A stretch of 64,000 nucleotides of DNA from JAPULR01 sp963665075. Lineage in GTDB: Bacteria > Chloroflexota > Dehalococcoidia > Lucifugimonadales > GCA-2712585. Under the pieces are notes generated by a model, which saw nothing but the letters and a program-made list of their open reading frames with translations, had not been told where the DNA came from and searched no databases. Numbering within the stretch: the stretch's first letter is position 1; each line of letters opens with the position of its first letter. The stretch covers positions 2,418,001 through 2,482,000 of the forward strand of contig OY762063.1 of assembly GCA_963665075.1 (NCBI GenBank), given 5' to 3'. Below are positions 6,987-14,819 of the stretch, in pieces. The position numbers were made by a program, and so were the translations under genes.

Positions 6987-8327
6987 CTACCAGCCGTGGC
7001 GGAGCTTGTCTTCGATGGCGGGGACGATGCGGTTGATGGGGATGCGAAGCTGGGCCATCGTGTCGCGGTCACGGAGGGTGACCTGTTCGTCGTCGATGGT
7101 GTCGAAGTCGACGGTGACGCAGAAGGGGGTGCCGATTTCGTCCTGCCGACGGTAGCGGCGTCCGATGCTCTGGGCGTCGTCGAATTGAGCGTTGAAGCGT
7201 TGGCGAAGGAGTTCGTGGACGCGCCGGGCGGTGGGGACGAGTCGTTCGTTCCGACTGAGGGGAAGGACGGCGACGGTTATGGGGGCGAGGGAGCGGTGGA
7301 GCTTGAGGAGGTTGCGGGTTTCGGTCTTGCCGCCGGGCTTCCTGGGGGGAATTTCTTCTTCCTTGTAGGCGTCGAGGAAGAAGACGAGGGCGGCGCGGTC
7401 GGCGCCGCAGGAGGGTTCGATGACGTAGGGGTAGTAGCGCTCCTTGTCCTGGTCGTCGAAGTATGTGAGGTCCTGGCCGCTGTGGTCGGCGTGCTGCTTG
7501 AGGTCGTAGTCGGTGCGGTTGGCGATGCCTTCCAGTTCGGCCCAACCCCAGGGGAAGCGGTATTCGATGTCGTAGACTTCCTTGGCGTAGTGGGCGAGTT
7601 CGTCGGATTCGTGCTTGCGGAGGCGCAGGTTGTCGGGGTTGACGCCGAGGGAGACGAACCAGTCCATGCGCTGCTCGGTCCAGTAGTGGAGCCAATCGTC
7701 GTCGGAGCCGGGCTTGACGAAGAATTCGAGTTCCATGATTTCGAATTCGCGGGTGCGGAAGGTGGAGTTGCCGGGGGTGATTTCGTTGCGGAAGGCTTTT
7801 CCAATCTGGGCGATGCCGAAGGGGAGCTTGCGGCGGGCGGTGTCGAGGACGTTTTTGAAGTTGACGTAGATGCCCTGGGCGGTTTCGGGGCGGAGGTAGA
7901 TTTCGGAGGCGGTGTCTTCGACGGCGCCCATGAAGGTCTTGAACATGAGGTTGAACTGGCGGGGGTCGGTGAGTTCGCCCTGGCAGTTGGGGCAGTTGTC
8001 GGAGTCGAGGTGGTCGGCGCGGAATCGCTGGTGGCAGGAGCGGCATTCTACGAGGGGGTCGGTGAAGCTGCCGAGGTGTCCGCTGGCCTGCCAGGTGGCG
8101 GGGTGCATGAGGATGGCGGAGTCGAATGCGACGACGTCGTCGCGGTGTTGGAGGATGGAGCGCCACCAGGCGTCTTTGACGTTGCGCTTGAGCTGGGCGC
8201 CGAGGGGGCCGTAGTCCCAGGTGGCGTTGAGGCCGCCGTAGATTTCGCTGCTCTGGAAGAGGAAGCCGCGGCGCTTGGCGAGGGAGAGGAGTTTTTCCAT
8301 TGTGACGGGTTGGGCGGTTGCAGGCAA
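6987..8327 (-). CDS. glyS: Glycyl-tRNA synthetase (dimeric class II type)
   Basis: 446 residues, charging tRNA-Gly. It is the single-chain alpha2 type: SLAKRRGFLFQSSEIYGGL near the N-terminus, a zinc-ribbon insertion CRSCHQRF...CPNC near 95-115, motif 2 FRNEITPGNSTFRTREFEIM near 185, motif 3 EPSCGADRA near 305, then the C-terminal anticodon-binding domain ending DTMAQLRIPINRI. The start TTG 8327 has AGGAG six bases upstream; an alternative ATG lies nine codons later. The gene is first in a minus-strand set that continues to sbcD after the 54-bp repeat array. Confidence 0.96.
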   Translation of the reverse strand: MPATAQPVTMEKLLSLAKRRGFLFQSSEIYGGLNATWDYGPLGAQLKRNVKDAWWRSILQHRDDVVAFDSAILMHPATWQASGHLGSFTDPLVECRSCHQRFRADHLDSDNCPNCQGELTDPRQFNLMFKTFMGAVEDTASEIYLRPETAQGIYVNFKNVLDTARRKLPFGIAQIGKAFRNEITPGNSTFRTREFEIMELEFFVKPGSDDDWLHYWTEQRMDWFVSLGVNPDNLRLRKHESDELAHYAKEVYDIEYRFPWGWAELEGIANRTDYDLKQHADHSGQDLTYFDDQDKERYYPYVIEPSCGADRAALVFFLDAYKEEEIPPRKPGGKTETRNLLKLHRSLAPITVAVLPLSRNERLVPTARRVHELLRQRFNAQFDDAQSIGRRYRRQDEIGTPFCVTVDFDTIDDEQVTLRDRDTMAQLRIPINRIVPAIEDKLRHGW

Positions 8328-8415
8328 GGCGACTCCTGGGGGAGAGGGTTGAATTAGGGTAGCAAGGGGGTTGTTGGGTGTAAAGGGGAGGGGAGTGTGG
8401 AGGCGGGCGGATTTG

Positions 8416-8444
8416 TTGACAGTGGGGATGGGGTTGCTTAGGCT
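8416..8444 (+). promoter_or_regulatory. Promoter of the tRNA gene
   Basis: A perfect -35 TTGACA (8416-8421), a 17-base spacer and a weak -10 TAGGCT (8439-8444) end eleven bases before the mature tRNA 5' end at 8456. Confidence 0.55.
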
Positions 8445-8455
8445 TATTGGAGAGA

Positions 8456-8530
8456 GGGCCCGTAGCTCAGCGGTAGAGCGGCCGGCTCATAACCGGTTGG
8501 TCGTAGGTTCGATCCCTGCCGGGCCCACCA
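8456..8530 (+). tRNA. tRNA-Met (anticodon CAT)
   Basis: A complete cloverleaf: acceptor GGGCCCG pairs with CGGGCCC, the D arm is GCTC-AGCGGTAGA-GAGC-like, the anticodon stem is GCCGG/CCGGT with loop CTCATAA (anticodon CAT), the T arm is GTAGG-TTCGATC-CCTGC, and the CCA end is encoded. CAT can be elongator Met or lysidine-modified Ile2. The acceptor lacks the initiator-type 1-72 mismatch, so it is not the initiator. The anticodon stem contains GCCGGC (8481-8486), the site expected for the nearby restriction enzyme. Confidence 0.95.
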
Positions 8531-8704
8531 TTCTTGATACCAAGCTCTATCGCATATATCTTCAGGCTAGTCCTTTGATGCGAGGCTCAGATTGACCTTT
8601 GACGACCTCGACACTAGAATTGGCAATGTGTTCGCTTGCTACAGATATTGAACGTGCAGCGGGAGCACTGATGTGTTGAGGGATGTTTTGGCCCGGAGAT
8701 TAGC

Positions 8705-10078
8705 TTGAGTACTTTGAATCTCAGCCCTGCCTACGAACTCCAGGTTAACGATGGCGGCAACCGCCTTGAGGCGACACGTGCGGCCTTGGGCGCTAACCTG
8801 AATTTTCACGGTACGGACGGGAGCTATGGCTCCCACGCCTGGCACCCGTTCCCAGCCAAGTTTCCTCCACAATTGCCGGAGTACATAATACTCCAACTGA
8901 CAGATCCTGGCGATCTTGTTCTCGACCCAATGGTTGGCTCCGGGACCACGATGGTGGAGGCAGTACGGCTTGGCCGCCGGGCCGTAGGATGCGATATCGA
9001 CCCGCTAGCACGAATGATTACGGCGGCCAAGTTGAATCCCATCGACCCGTTTGTCGCGCTCTCGGAAGGGAAAAGAATTATAGCTGACGCCAGTGACGAC
9101 TACTATGAAGCTCGCTCCAGGTTGCAAAGGGACTTGGAGCTTAGGTTCGACGCGAAGACAGAGGATTTTATTCACTACTGGTTCCGGCCGCAGCAACAGC
9201 TTGAACTGCTGGCTCTGGTGCAGCGCATTGAAGCGTTGCCCGAAGGGGAAACACGAGATTTCCTCAAGGTTGTATTCTCATCCATCATCATCGCCAAGTC
9301 CGGGGGAGTGTCTTTAGCGCGAGATCTGGCACATACCCGTCCTCATAGAGACATGAACAAGAGACCAAATTCGGCCTTTGTTGAGTTTGGCAAGCGGCTA
9401 GAGCGCAATGTTGGGGCATTGGAAAAGAGCAAATTAACCGACAGGGTGGCATCCTACCATCCCAACGGAAGCAGTTCAGCGCTTGTATCTGTTCCATTTA
9501 CTTCCATCCACGCCGCAAGCGCCGCTGATACCAGTCTTCCATCAGACAGTGTGGATCTGATAGTAACCTCGCCGCCCTATGCCAACAACGCTATCGACTA
9601 TATGCGAGCGCACAAGTTTGCCCTGGTGTGGTTTAACTGGACAATATCCGACCTAGCCCGCATTCGCGCTCAGTATTTGGGGCACGACGCGATTTCCGGT
9701 TTGCGGTGCGAACGGGTGCCCAGTCAATGTGAAGGGACTTTGGCAAAACTGGCGGAGCGTGACGAACGGAAAGCGTTGGTGCTGCGTCGGTACTTTCAGG
9801 AGATGAAGGCTGTCATCGAGGAAATGATGCGAGTCCTTCGTAGGGGTAGGCCGGCTGTGATAGTCGTAGGCTCCTCAAATTTAAGGGGAATAGACGTAGA
9901 GACACACAAAGGACTAGCTGCAATTGGCGAAAGCGTTGGTTTCGTCCTGGCCGGAATTGGCGCCCGCCTACTTGACCGAGACAAGCGGATGATGCCAGCG
10001 CGATGGGGCGGACAACAACGTTCGCAGATTGAAGAGCGTATGTATAAAGAGTACGTGCTTGGATTGATAAAGCCGTAA
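8705..10078 (+). CDS. DNA amino-methyltransferase (N4-cytosine or N6-adenine) of a type II RM pair
   Basis: 457 residues. The S-adenosylmethionine site DPMVGSGTT is at 74-82 and the catalytic TSPPY at 288-292, so it methylates an exocyclic amino group; TSPPY is most typical of N4-cytosine enzymes. HAWHPFPAKFPPQLPEY at 44-60 is a common N-terminal block of such enzymes. The stretch between the two motifs probably holds target recognition. Starts at TTG 8705 with GGAG six bases upstream. Its stop overlaps the nuclease start (TAATG). Base composition is less GC-rich than the genes on either side, in line with transfer. It should protect the NgoMIV-like site. Confidence 0.9.
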   Translation: MSTLNLSPAYELQVNDGGNRLEATRAALGANLNFHGTDGSYGSHAWHPFPAKFPPQLPEYIILQLTDPGDLVLDPMVGSGTTMVEAVRLGRRAVGCDIDPLARMITAAKLNPIDPFVALSEGKRIIADASDDYYEARSRLQRDLELRFDAKTEDFIHYWFRPQQQLELLALVQRIEALPEGETRDFLKVVFSSIIIAKSGGVSLARDLAHTRPHRDMNKRPNSAFVEFGKRLERNVGALEKSKLTDRVASYHPNGSSSALVSVPFTSIHAASAADTSLPSDSVDLIVTSPPYANNAIDYMRAHKFALVWFNWTISDLARIRAQYLGHDAISGLRCERVPSQCEGTLAKLAERDERKALVLRRYFQEMKAVIEEMMRVLRRGRPAVIVVGSSNLRGIDVETHKGLAAIGESVGFVLAGIGARLLDRDKRMMPARWGGQQRSQIEERMYKEYVLGLIKP

Positions 10079-10914
10079 TGCCCGGCAGAATCGAAGCCCT
10101 TAGACGCAACTACCATCGCCGGATTGCTCGCGAAGTGTTGAGAATGCCCGCGTCGGGAATTCCAAGCAACGCCGACAAGGGAAGCGCTTCGAGTGTGCGG
10201 ATTGCCAAGGGCATCGTTGAGAGAATTGGGCTTCCGCTAAGATCCGAAAGATTGGCAGGACAAACAGCCGGGCGTCGATTTGAGGAGGCTACAAGACGCT
10301 TCCTGCGAGATGCGTTTGGATTGCTTTCTCATCTGCGCCCGGGAAAATGGGAATTCGGGATTGGCGGAGACATTCGCGACTACGAGCAATACTTGCACCT
10401 ATCCGATATTCGACGGGTAGTCGAACAGCATGAGGAGTTACGCATCATCTTTGGAGACTATATTGTCACGCCTGACATTGTTGTCTGCCGAAAACCGGTT
10501 TCAGATTCAGAGATCAACAAGAACGAAGCCTTACTGGAGGACGACGCAGTGGCTAAATATACGCCTCTGCGTCGCGCAAATTCGCGTGCGAGCATCCTGC
10601 ACGCGAGTGTGTCTTGCAAATGGACGATTCGCAGCGATCGTTCTCAAAACGCACGTACAGAGGCTTTGAATCTTGTTCGCAACCGGAAAGGCAAGACACC
10701 TCACATAGTCGTCGTCGTTGGGGAGCCTCTACCTGGCCGGATTGCCTCGCTCGCGTATGGTACGGGTGATATTGACTGCGTCTATCATTTCGCCTTGAGA
10801 GAACTGAGGGCCGCAGCCAGGGATAATGATTCGGACGCGGATTTGTTGGATGCACTGGTGAATGGGAGGAGGTTGCGGGACATCAGCGACTTGCCGTTTG
10901 ACTTGGCAGTTTGA
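10078..10914 (+). CDS. NgoMIV-like type II restriction endonuclease
   Basis: 278 residues. The C-terminal half resembles NgoMIV (cuts G^CCGGC): VSCKWTIRSDRSQNARTEAL and LAYGTGDIDCVYHFALREL. Candidate catalytic residues are E70, D133 (PDIVV), K181 (SCKW) and E195 (RTEAL). The 14-residue K-to-E spacing and 48-residue D-to-K spacing fit the known E70/D140/K187/E201 set of NgoMIV. It starts at ATG 10078, overlapping the methyltransferase stop, so both are made from one message. Site specificity GCCGGC is inferred from family resemblance only. Confidence 0.88.
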   Translation: MPGRIEALRRNYHRRIAREVLRMPASGIPSNADKGSASSVRIAKGIVERIGLPLRSERLAGQTAGRRFEEATRRFLRDAFGLLSHLRPGKWEFGIGGDIRDYEQYLHLSDIRRVVEQHEELRIIFGDYIVTPDIVVCRKPVSDSEINKNEALLEDDAVAKYTPLRRANSRASILHASVSCKWTIRSDRSQNARTEALNLVRNRKGKTPHIVVVVGEPLPGRIASLAYGTGDIDCVYHFALRELRAAARDNDSDADLLDALVNGRRLRDISDLPFDLAV

Positions 10915-10971
10915 TTCCGCAAGGTCTTTGGGTCGCCGTAACTGTTAATCTTCGATGGTCAGCCGGCATTC

Positions 10972-11394
10972 CTATATCGTTTTCCCGGTGGTCATGGGAT
11001 TGAGAAGACCTTCGGCAGAGGCTGCGCGGTTCAGTGCTTGGTCCAGTATTGCGAGTTCTGCACCCTCCCTTTTTGCCAGTTCCAGATATAGGACGTCGTA
11101 GAAGGAAAGTTTATGGATTTTGGCTAATTCGAAGGCGGACTGAAAGTTGGGGCTGTCATCGGTTTGGATGGGCAGGCCCATCAGAGCATCCAGTCTCTCC
11201 TTGACCCCTTCGGCGGAGAGACGTCCGCTTCGCTCCGCGGCGAGGAGGGTGTTGCGGGTTTCCAGATGCCACAGGTGCGGGACAATCGCCCCATCTTCTA
11301 CGAGAAGTTCCAGCGCCTCGTCTGCGCGTGGCTCCTCCTCATCGTCGAAGAGCCATGCTATTACTACTGATGCATCGACAACCAGTCCGCTCAT
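10972..11394 (-). CDS. vapC: VapC-type PIN-domain toxin
   Basis: About 140 residues. PIN signature: VVDASVVIAWLFDDE at the N-terminus (first acidic residue D6), LWHLETRNTLL (E near 44), and LSFYDVLYLELAKREGAELAILD (D near 97 and D near 115). Such toxins are Mg-dependent RNases. The start is ATG 11394, overlapping the stop of the antitoxin gene (ATGA), with the antitoxin first as is usual. It converges on the restriction gene. Confidence 0.9.
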   Translation of the reverse strand: MSGLVVDASVVIAWLFDDEEEPRADEALELLVEDGAIVPHLWHLETRNTLLAAERSGRLSAEGVKERLDALMGLPIQTDDSPNFQSAFELAKIHKLSFYDVLYLELAKREGAELAILDQALNRAASAEGLLNPMTTGKTI

Positions 11395-11642
11395 AACCTG
11401 TGGCCCTGGTGGCGCGCTGCGAGTATCTCGTCCGTGGAGAAAGCTACGCGCTCCCATCCGGCACGGCGGCGGCGGAATCGGTCCACCGCGCTTTCGCGGT
11501 TGGCGCGGTCCTGGGCCGGGGCGGGAACCAGGTGGGCGACGGGCTTGCCGTGCCGGGTGATGGCGATGGTCTCGCCGCTCTCGACTACGCGGAGCAGTTC
11601 GGCCAGGCGCGACTTGGCTTGGGTGGCTTGAACTTCACGCAT
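11391..11642 (-). CDS. Phd/YefM-family antitoxin
   Basis: 83 residues. MREVQATQAKSRLAELLRVVESGETIAITRHGKPVAHLVP is the classic Phd/YefM DNA-binding fold, followed by a basic, variable toxin-binding tail (residues 50-83). It should bind and neutralise the VapC encoded immediately downstream and repress the shared promoter. An AT-rich stretch (about 11662-11683) just upstream is the likely promoter/operator region. Confidence 0.9.
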   Translation of the reverse strand: MREVQATQAKSRLAELLRVVESGETIAITRHGKPVAHLVPAPAQDRANRESAVDRFRRRRAGWERVAFSTDEILAARHQGHRL

Positions 11643-11723
11643 TGCAACTCCAACCGGTTGTTTTGACCATATTATACTACCAAATGCCTGTCACATGGAT
11701 CAGCGGGCATGGCGTGGGGAGTG

Positions 11724-11754
11724 TTGCGGTTTTGGTGGGGTTGGTGGGATAATG
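11724..11754 (+). promoter_or_regulatory. Possible promoter of the second toxin-antitoxin pair
   Basis: TTGCGG (11724-11729), 19 bases, then GATAAT (11749-11754). The antitoxin ATG follows eight bases after the -10, which would give a leaderless message; no Shine-Dalgarno is visible there. Confidence 0.4.
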
Positions 11755-11762
11755 GTTGGGTT

Positions 11763-11996
11763 ATGGCACAGATAACGATAAGGAATGTTCCTGAGGCGGT
11801 TCGGGACGAGCTTAAGGCGCGGGCGGCGCGCAAGCGTCAGTCGATGCAGGCGTTTCTGCTGGGTGAATTGGAGCGGATCGTGTCCAAGCCGTCCATCGAA
11901 GAGTTGATGGAAGGGGTCCGGAAGCGGCTGGCTAAGTCCAACACACATGTGACGGCGGAGGAGATACTGCGGGCACGCGACGAAGGGCGTAGGTGA
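11763..11996 (+). CDS. vapB: FitA/VapB-type ribbon-helix-helix antitoxin
   Basis: 77 residues. MAQITIRNVPEAVRDELKARAARKRQSMQAFLLGEL is a FitA-like ribbon-helix-helix domain; the rest (TAEEILRARDEGRR) is the toxin-binding tail. A longer reading frame begins at 11709 but its extra residues are Trp-rich and unlike the family, so ATG 11763 is chosen. Its stop overlaps the GTG start of the toxin. Confidence 0.88.
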   Translation: MAQITIRNVPEAVRDELKARAARKRQSMQAFLLGELERIVSKPSIEELMEGVRKRLAKSNTHVTAEEILRARDEGRR

Positions 11997-12403
11997 CCAT
12001 CGTTGTCGACGCGTCCGTTTTCGTAGCGGCGCTTGTGGATAAGGGGAGCGATGGGCGGTGGGCACGATCGCTGCTCGACGAGAGCGACTTGGCCGCTCCG
12101 GAGTTGGCTCTTGTAGAAACCATCGACGTATTGCGTCGGATGGAGTTGAGGCGGCAGATTTCGCGAGTTGAGGCTGACTTCGCCCACGCGGAACTGCTTC
12201 GGCTGGATGTGGAGACGTTTCCGTTTGCGCCTTTCGCCGGGCGGGTTTGGGAGTTGCGGGGCAGCCTGAGGAGCTATGATGCGTGGTACGTCGCGCTGGC
12301 GGAGACGCTTAATTGTCCGTTGGCGACGCTGGACCTGAAGCTCAGTCGCGCTCATGGACCGGAGTGTCAAATGGTTGTGCCGCCGCGTTTCCAAGAGGCA
12401 TAA
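11993..12403 (+). CDS. vapC: VapC-type PIN-domain toxin
   Basis: 136 residues. PIN motifs: IVVDASVFVAALVD (D6), LALVETIDVLRRM (E42), SYDAWYVALAETLNCPLATLDLKL (D95 and D114). Predicted RNase toxin paired with the ribbon-helix-helix antitoxin in front; the GTG start overlaps the antitoxin stop (GTGA). It is the second, unrelated VapC within 1.5 kb and is encoded on the opposite strand from the first. Confidence 0.9.
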   Translation: MTIVVDASVFVAALVDKGSDGRWARSLLDESDLAAPELALVETIDVLRRMELRRQISRVEADFAHAELLRLDVETFPFAPFAGRVWELRGSLRSYDAWYVALAETLNCPLATLDLKLSRAHGPECQMVVPPRFQEA

Positions 12404-12442
12404 TCAAGGGGCAGAGTGAAGGGATATGTCCGGAGGTCAGTT

Positions 12443-13357
12443 ATGAAGAGCAGCGCGGCGACGGTTGAGGAGTATATTTCGGGGTTGAGCGAGGAGCGGC
12501 GGGAGTGGGTTTCGACGGTGCGGGAGGTGGTGTTGTCGAATCTGCCCGAGGGGTACGAGGAGGTGATGGACTTCGGGATGATCGCTTACGTGGTGCCGCT
12601 TTCCGTCGTCTCGAAGACGTACAACGGGCATCCGCTGATGTACGCGGCGATAGCGTCGGAGAAGAACTACGTGTCGGTGCATCTGATGAACATCTACGCC
12701 AGCCAGGAGACGCAGCGGTGGTTCGTGGAGAGCTACAAGGCGACGGGGAAGCGGATGAACATGGGGAAGTCCTGCGTGCGGTTTCGGAAGCTGGAGGACC
12801 TGCCGTTGGAGTTGATTGGGGAGGCGGTGGGGAAGACGCCGATGAAGGACTGGATTGCGGTCTATGAGGCGTCGAGGCGGCCGCGGAAGCGGCGGGCCGG
12901 GAGCAGGCGGCGGAAGAGGGCTACGCCGGAGGAGTTGTTGGAGAAGGCGGTGGAGAAGGCGGTGTTGCTTTCAGGGGGGAATCCGCAGATACCGAAGGGG
13001 GACGGGGACGCTTTCGTGCAGGCGTACATCGGGCTGATGCCGGAGTGGAAGAGGGAGCTGGGGCGGCGTTTGGATGAGTTAATCGTTCGTACGGTTCCGA
13101 AGGTGCGGAAGGCGGTGAGGTGGAATTCGCCGTGGTATGGGATTGAAGGGATGGGGTGGTTCGTGAGCTATCACGTGTTCGCGCGGTACGTGAAGGTGAC
13201 GTTCCTGAATGGGGCGTCGTTGAGTCCTGAGCCGCCGGGGTCGGGGAAGGACCCGGATTCGCGGTGGGTGGAGGTGTATGAGGGGGAGTTTGACGAGGGG
13301 CAGATGTCGGAGTGGGTGCGGCAGGCGGCGGGGGTGCCGGGGTGGGAGGGGTTTTAG
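12443..13357 (+). CDS. Double DUF1801 (YdhG-like) protein
   Basis: 304 residues made of two DUF1801/YdhG-like halves joined by a basic Arg/Lys linker (about 140-160, RRPRKRRAGSRRRKR). The first half has YISGLSEERREWVSTVREVV and MNMGKSCVRFRKLEDLP; the second has LDELIVRTVPKVRKAVRWNSPWYGIEGMGWFVSYHVF. The YdhG family has a small alpha/beta fold of unknown biochemical role. ATG 12443 is used because GGAGG lies six bases upstream. Two domains in one chain is unusual, as most members have one. Confidence 0.8.
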   Translation: MKSSAATVEEYISGLSEERREWVSTVREVVLSNLPEGYEEVMDFGMIAYVVPLSVVSKTYNGHPLMYAAIASEKNYVSVHLMNIYASQETQRWFVESYKATGKRMNMGKSCVRFRKLEDLPLELIGEAVGKTPMKDWIAVYEASRRPRKRRAGSRRRKRATPEELLEKAVEKAVLLSGGNPQIPKGDGDAFVQAYIGLMPEWKRELGRRLDELIVRTVPKVRKAVRWNSPWYGIEGMGWFVSYHVFARYVKVTFLNGASLSPEPPGSGKDPDSRWVEVYEGEFDEGQMSEWVRQAAGVPGWEGF

Positions 13358-13369
13358 GGGGGGCGTCCC

Positions 13370-13440
13370 CATTCCTTCGGCAGGCCCTTCGACAAGCTCA
13401 GGACAGGCTCAGGAGAGGCCCAACCTTCTCCCGTTGGAGG
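13370..13440. repeat. Degenerate family B/E remnants
   Basis: CCCTTCGACAAGCTCAGGACAGGCTCAGGAGAGG is a family B fragment with an internal duplication, followed by an eroded family E piece (CAACCTTCTCCCGTTGGAGGGGG). No gene is seen between 13358 and 13515 apart from the GGAGG ribosome site at 13504-13508. Confidence 0.6.
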
Positions 13441-13515
13441 GGGGGCGCTGAGTATGGATGCAACTGCTAAGGATAGTGTAAGCTTCAAATCTGCATTCCC
13501 CTTGGAGGTAGTCTT

Positions 13516-13845
13516 GTGACCTTGCTGAAAATTCTTCCACCAAAGAATTTCAGACATGCTGGCAATATACCAAGTTGGTCTTGGCGGGACCCAAGATTAA
13601 ATGATTTCGAGCCCGCTACGGTATTGATTGACCTCCGTAGATGTCAATTCGTGTGGCCGTCAGCCGTTTTATGGTGCGCCTGCTATGGCCTGCTGGTACG
13701 GAATCAAGGGCGAGAATACGAACTAATCGTGCTGGAGGACTTGGGCGTTGCAACTTACCTCAAATCCACAGGTCTTTTTTCCACGTTGAAAGAGGCGGGT
13801 GTTTCAGTTGATGATCGTGGCATTGGCGAGGCGTCCACCACATAG
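13516..13845 (+). CDS. STAS-like N-terminal part of a STAS-GHKL ATPase, ended by an in-frame amber
   Basis: 109 residues from GTG 13516, with GGAGG seven bases upstream. Residues 38-58 (IDLRRCQFVWPSAVLWCACYG) look like the beta-strand and helix of a STAS domain, as in anti-anti-sigma proteins or MlaB. The frame ends at TAG 13843-13845, but the same frame stays open right after it through to 14388 and encodes an ATPase domain. The amber is therefore the only break between the two parts. It may be a recent nonsense mutation, a read-through codon or a sequencing error. Lower GC than the genes around it suggests transfer. Confidence 0.6.
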   Translation: MTLLKILPPKNFRHAGNIPSWSWRDPRLNDFEPATVLIDLRRCQFVWPSAVLWCACYGLLVRNQGREYELIVLEDLGVATYLKSTGLFSTLKEAGVSVDDRGIGEASTT

Positions 13846-13893
13846 ACAATTCTACCGCTCAGTAGATTTGAGACTGAATTTGAGGCAGAGCAG

Positions 13894-14388
13894 TTGGCGA
13901 ATAGCGCGTTTGACAACTTCGTTTCGCGGGGAACCACTATCCACCACTTAGCGCCGGTAGTGAGTGAGAACTTCGCTGAACTCGCCTTCAACGTGGTTCA
14001 GCACTCTGAATCGCCAATTGGAGGATTGGGGCTGATTCAGTTCTTCAACTTTCAAGGCGGCCTGCGGTTTGCCATTACGGTGGCTGACGGCGGCATAGGG
14101 ATCAGGAAGGCGCTCTACAATAATCCGGTCCTTCGGGATAAGATCCATTATGACTGGACGGCAATCGAATTGGCGACAAGGGAAAGGATATCTGGCACTG
14201 GAGTCGCAACCCGGGGCATTGGTCTTTACGGAGTTGCAGAGGATACGCGAAAAGGTGGACGCCACTTGATTGTTCACTCCGGAATCGGCGTCCTGGAGAT
14301 TTCGGAAGACGTTCAACAGGAATCCCGGAGAACCAACCCATATCCTGGGACGCTAGTTTCGATGAGCATCGCCACAGGAGAGCTATAA
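13894..14388 (+). CDS. GHKL (HATPase) domain protein, downstream half of the interrupted gene
   Basis: 164 residues from TTG 13894, in the same frame as the preceding 109-residue part. It has the GHKL ATP-binding boxes: N box VSENFAELAFNVVQHS near 28-43, G1 VADGGIGI near 68-75, and G2 TRGIGLYGV near 110. This is the fold of anti-sigma kinases (RsbW/RsbT), histidine kinases and Hsp90; the context points to a switch-type kinase working with STAS proteins. If translated alone it would need reinitiation at TTG 13894 (GAGG 11 bases upstream). The TAATG overlap with the next gene shows coupled translation. Confidence 0.65.
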   Translation: MANSAFDNFVSRGTTIHHLAPVVSENFAELAFNVVQHSESPIGGLGLIQFFNFQGGLRFAITVADGGIGIRKALYNNPVLRDKIHYDWTAIELATRERISGTGVATRGIGLYGVAEDTRKGGRHLIVHSGIGVLEISEDVQQESRRTNPYPGTLVSMSIATGEL

Positions 14389-14732
14389 TGAGCGATATTT
14401 CTATTCACGAATTAAGCGGTAAATCCAGTCTACTCATGCGAGGGACTGCGGATCAGATATTGAACAAGATTCAAGCGCTTCAAATTGATTCCGATGGCGC
14501 AATTGCGATTGACTTCAAGAATGTGGTGGCAGTTGCCCCATCGTTCTTCGACCAACTCCTTGGCGGCCTCAAACACAAAATCCCCAGTCGCGCCTCGAAC
14601 CCGCGAACTCTTCGCTTCCTTCATATGCCTACCCATAGTCGAGAAAAGATCGCCGCAATTGGCAGAAGCCACAATATGGTGTTGTATGCAGCGTCCGAAA
14701 GAGAGTGGTTACTAATCGAATCGGATGAGTAA
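14388..14732 (+). CDS. STAS-like DUF4325-type protein
   Basis: 114 residues. The core IAIDFKNVVAVAPSFFDQLLGGL fits the DUF4325/STAS-like pattern (D-F-x-x-V...S-F-x-D-E/Q-L-L-G), close to anti-anti-sigma proteins. The Ser at about 52 sits where the phosphorylated Ser of partner-switching STAS proteins lies. The start overlaps the ATPase stop (TAATG). Together the STAS-GHKL-STAS set looks like a partner-switching or ATP-driven signalling module; no sigma factor or output gene is seen beside it. Confidence 0.65.
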   Translation: MSDISIHELSGKSSLLMRGTADQILNKIQALQIDSDGAIAIDFKNVVAVAPSFFDQLLGGLKHKIPSRASNPRTLRFLHMPTHSREKIAAIGRSHNMVLYAASEREWLLIESDE

Positions 14733-14819
14733 GCGCTTCCAGAGAATCAGGCATAGTTGCCATGCAGCCCGCTCTCCCGACATCCGATGACATTCCAATT
14801 GGGAGAGGGGACGCCAGAA

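Noticed and set aside
6963..8357. Plus-strand frame of 464 codons opposite glyS
   Set aside because: Composition is Val/Gly/Asp-rich with no motif, and the opposite strand encodes complete glycyl-tRNA synthetase.
8456..8530. tRNA-Ile2 (lysidine) rather than tRNA-Met
   Set aside because: CAT can be either. The acceptor GGGCCCG/CGGGCCC and the anticodon stem do not decide it by eye; Met is kept as the default call.
13843..13845. TAG read as pyrrolysine
   Set aside because: No pyl genes or similar context; other genes in the window use TAG as a normal stop (for example rpmB and the GHKL kinase regulator), so a mutation or error is simpler.
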